A stretch of DNA of 64,000 nucleotides, taken from the NCBI GenBank assembly GCA_026393985.1, contig JAPKZB010000014.1, positions 899 through 64,898 of the forward strand. The letters are read 5' to 3'. The notes beneath the pieces were generated by a model. The model saw nothing but the letters and a program-made list of their open reading frames with translations. It searched no databases and was not told where the DNA came from. Every line of letters begins with the position of its first letter. The first letter of the stretch is position 1. The position numbers and the translations under genes are program-made. The DNA comes from Acidobacteriota bacterium (GTDB lineage Bacteria > Acidobacteriota > Terriglobia > Bryobacterales > Bryobacteraceae). Positions 63,586-64,000 of the stretch are shown here, piece by piece.

Positions 63586-64000
63586 ATGGAGCCGAAGTTA
63601 CTACCCCGAGTATCGCGGCGTAAGCTGCTGGAGAGATCCGGACTGGGCATGGGTGCGGTGGCGCTAGCGGGACTGCTGCGCGGCGAGTCGCGGGTCCCGA
63701 TGGATCTGGCGCCGCGGCCCACGCACTTTGCGCCAAGGGCCAAGGCCGTTATTCAGTTTGTCATGAACGGCGGGCCCAGCCAGATGGACCTGCTCGATCC
63801 GAAACCGCTGTTGACGAAGTACTCGGGTCAGCCGCATCCGGACGGCGTTGAAATCCATCAGCCCAATAACGCGAACATCCTGATGGGAAGCCCGTTTCAG
63901 TTCCGGCGGGCGGGACAGTCCGGCATTGAGATCTCCGAGGCGCTGCCGCAGTTGGCGACCATTGCCGATGATCTGTGCGTGGTACGGTCCATGTACTCGG
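63586..64000 (+). CDS. DUF1501 protein, 5' part (cut by window end)
   Basis: The first 138 codons are visible. A Tat-type leader (SRRKLLERSGLGMGAVALAG) is followed by the DUF1501 opening: AKAVIQFVMNGGPSQMDLLD, then PKPLLTKYSGQPHPDGVEIH and IEISEALPQLATIADDLCVV. DUF1501 proteins are exported alkaline-phosphatase/sulfatase-superfamily members of unknown substrate, usually encoded beside a DUF1549/DUF1553 cytochrome protein that would lie past the window. Typical length is about 450-490 residues. Confidence 0.9.
   Translation, partial: MEPKLLPRVSRRKLLERSGLGMGAVALAGLLRGESRVPMDLAPRPTHFAPRAKAVIQFVMNGGPSQMDLLDPKPLLTKYSGQPHPDGVEIHQPNNANILMGSPFQFRRAGQSGIEISEALPQLATIADDLCVVRSMYS

Overview
This is high-GC chromosomal DNA that looks like an Acidobacteriota genome of the Solibacter/Bryobacter type (Bryobacterales). 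That placement is an inference. It rests on two very large Oar-like TonB-dependent receptors with carboxypeptidase-regulatory N-termini, repeated heparan/aryl-type sulfatases, a DUF1501 protein, PQQ dehydrogenases with c-type cytochromes, and secreted subtilases. No rRNA, tRNA or CRISPR array was seen.

Layout. 1-6.1 kb is a scrap yard of mobile-element and gene debris (sulfatase fragment, integrase core, IS21 istA, an IS1634-like piece). Small envelope/stress genes are scattered through it: CsbD, two tiny membrane proteins, OmpA, an lmo0937-type peptide and a SYLF protein. 6.1-17.4 kb is one translationally coupled minus-strand operon: a giant cyclic beta-1,2-glucan synthase (about 3045 aa), a lipoprotein of unknown function and an AI-2E-type membrane protein. 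18-31.4 kb is an unstable zone. It holds an IS110-family element, a palindromic repeat family, three copies of a beta-propeller gene (two are scraps, one is frameshifted), an amber-interrupted subtilase, an M1 aminopeptidase whose leader contains a repeat unit, a broken PQQ dehydrogenase and a second sulfatase scrap. 31.7-50.2 kb carries nutrient-scavenging genes: a YncE/phosphoesterase fusion, a frameshifted TonB receptor with a sulfatase, an intact TonB receptor with a phosphonoacetate-hydrolase-like enzyme, and the full-length sulfatase from which both scraps derive. 50.6-53.1 kb is a decayed acetyl-xylan-esterase-like gene and other debris. 53.3-64 kb is mostly intact: a kexin-like subtilase with CARDB repeats, a PQQ-dehydrogenase/cytochrome pair, an uncharacterised exported protein, a sialidase-like BNR protein and the start of a DUF1501 gene.

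The most distinctive feature is a family of palindromic units of about 80 bp with GCGCACA...TGTGCGC ends. They occur singly or in tandem (period 90-93 bp) at six loci. They sit at the breakpoints of gene fragments, bracket the IS110 element, and in two genes are read in frame as part of an N-terminal export leader. This suggests a REP-like, coding-compatible element that serves as IS110 target and recombination seed.

A second theme is a -10-like box (TAGGAT, TATAAT, TAGCAT or TAAGCT) 7-12 nt before several start codons that lack a Shine-Dalgarno sequence. This suggests leaderless or near-leaderless mRNAs.
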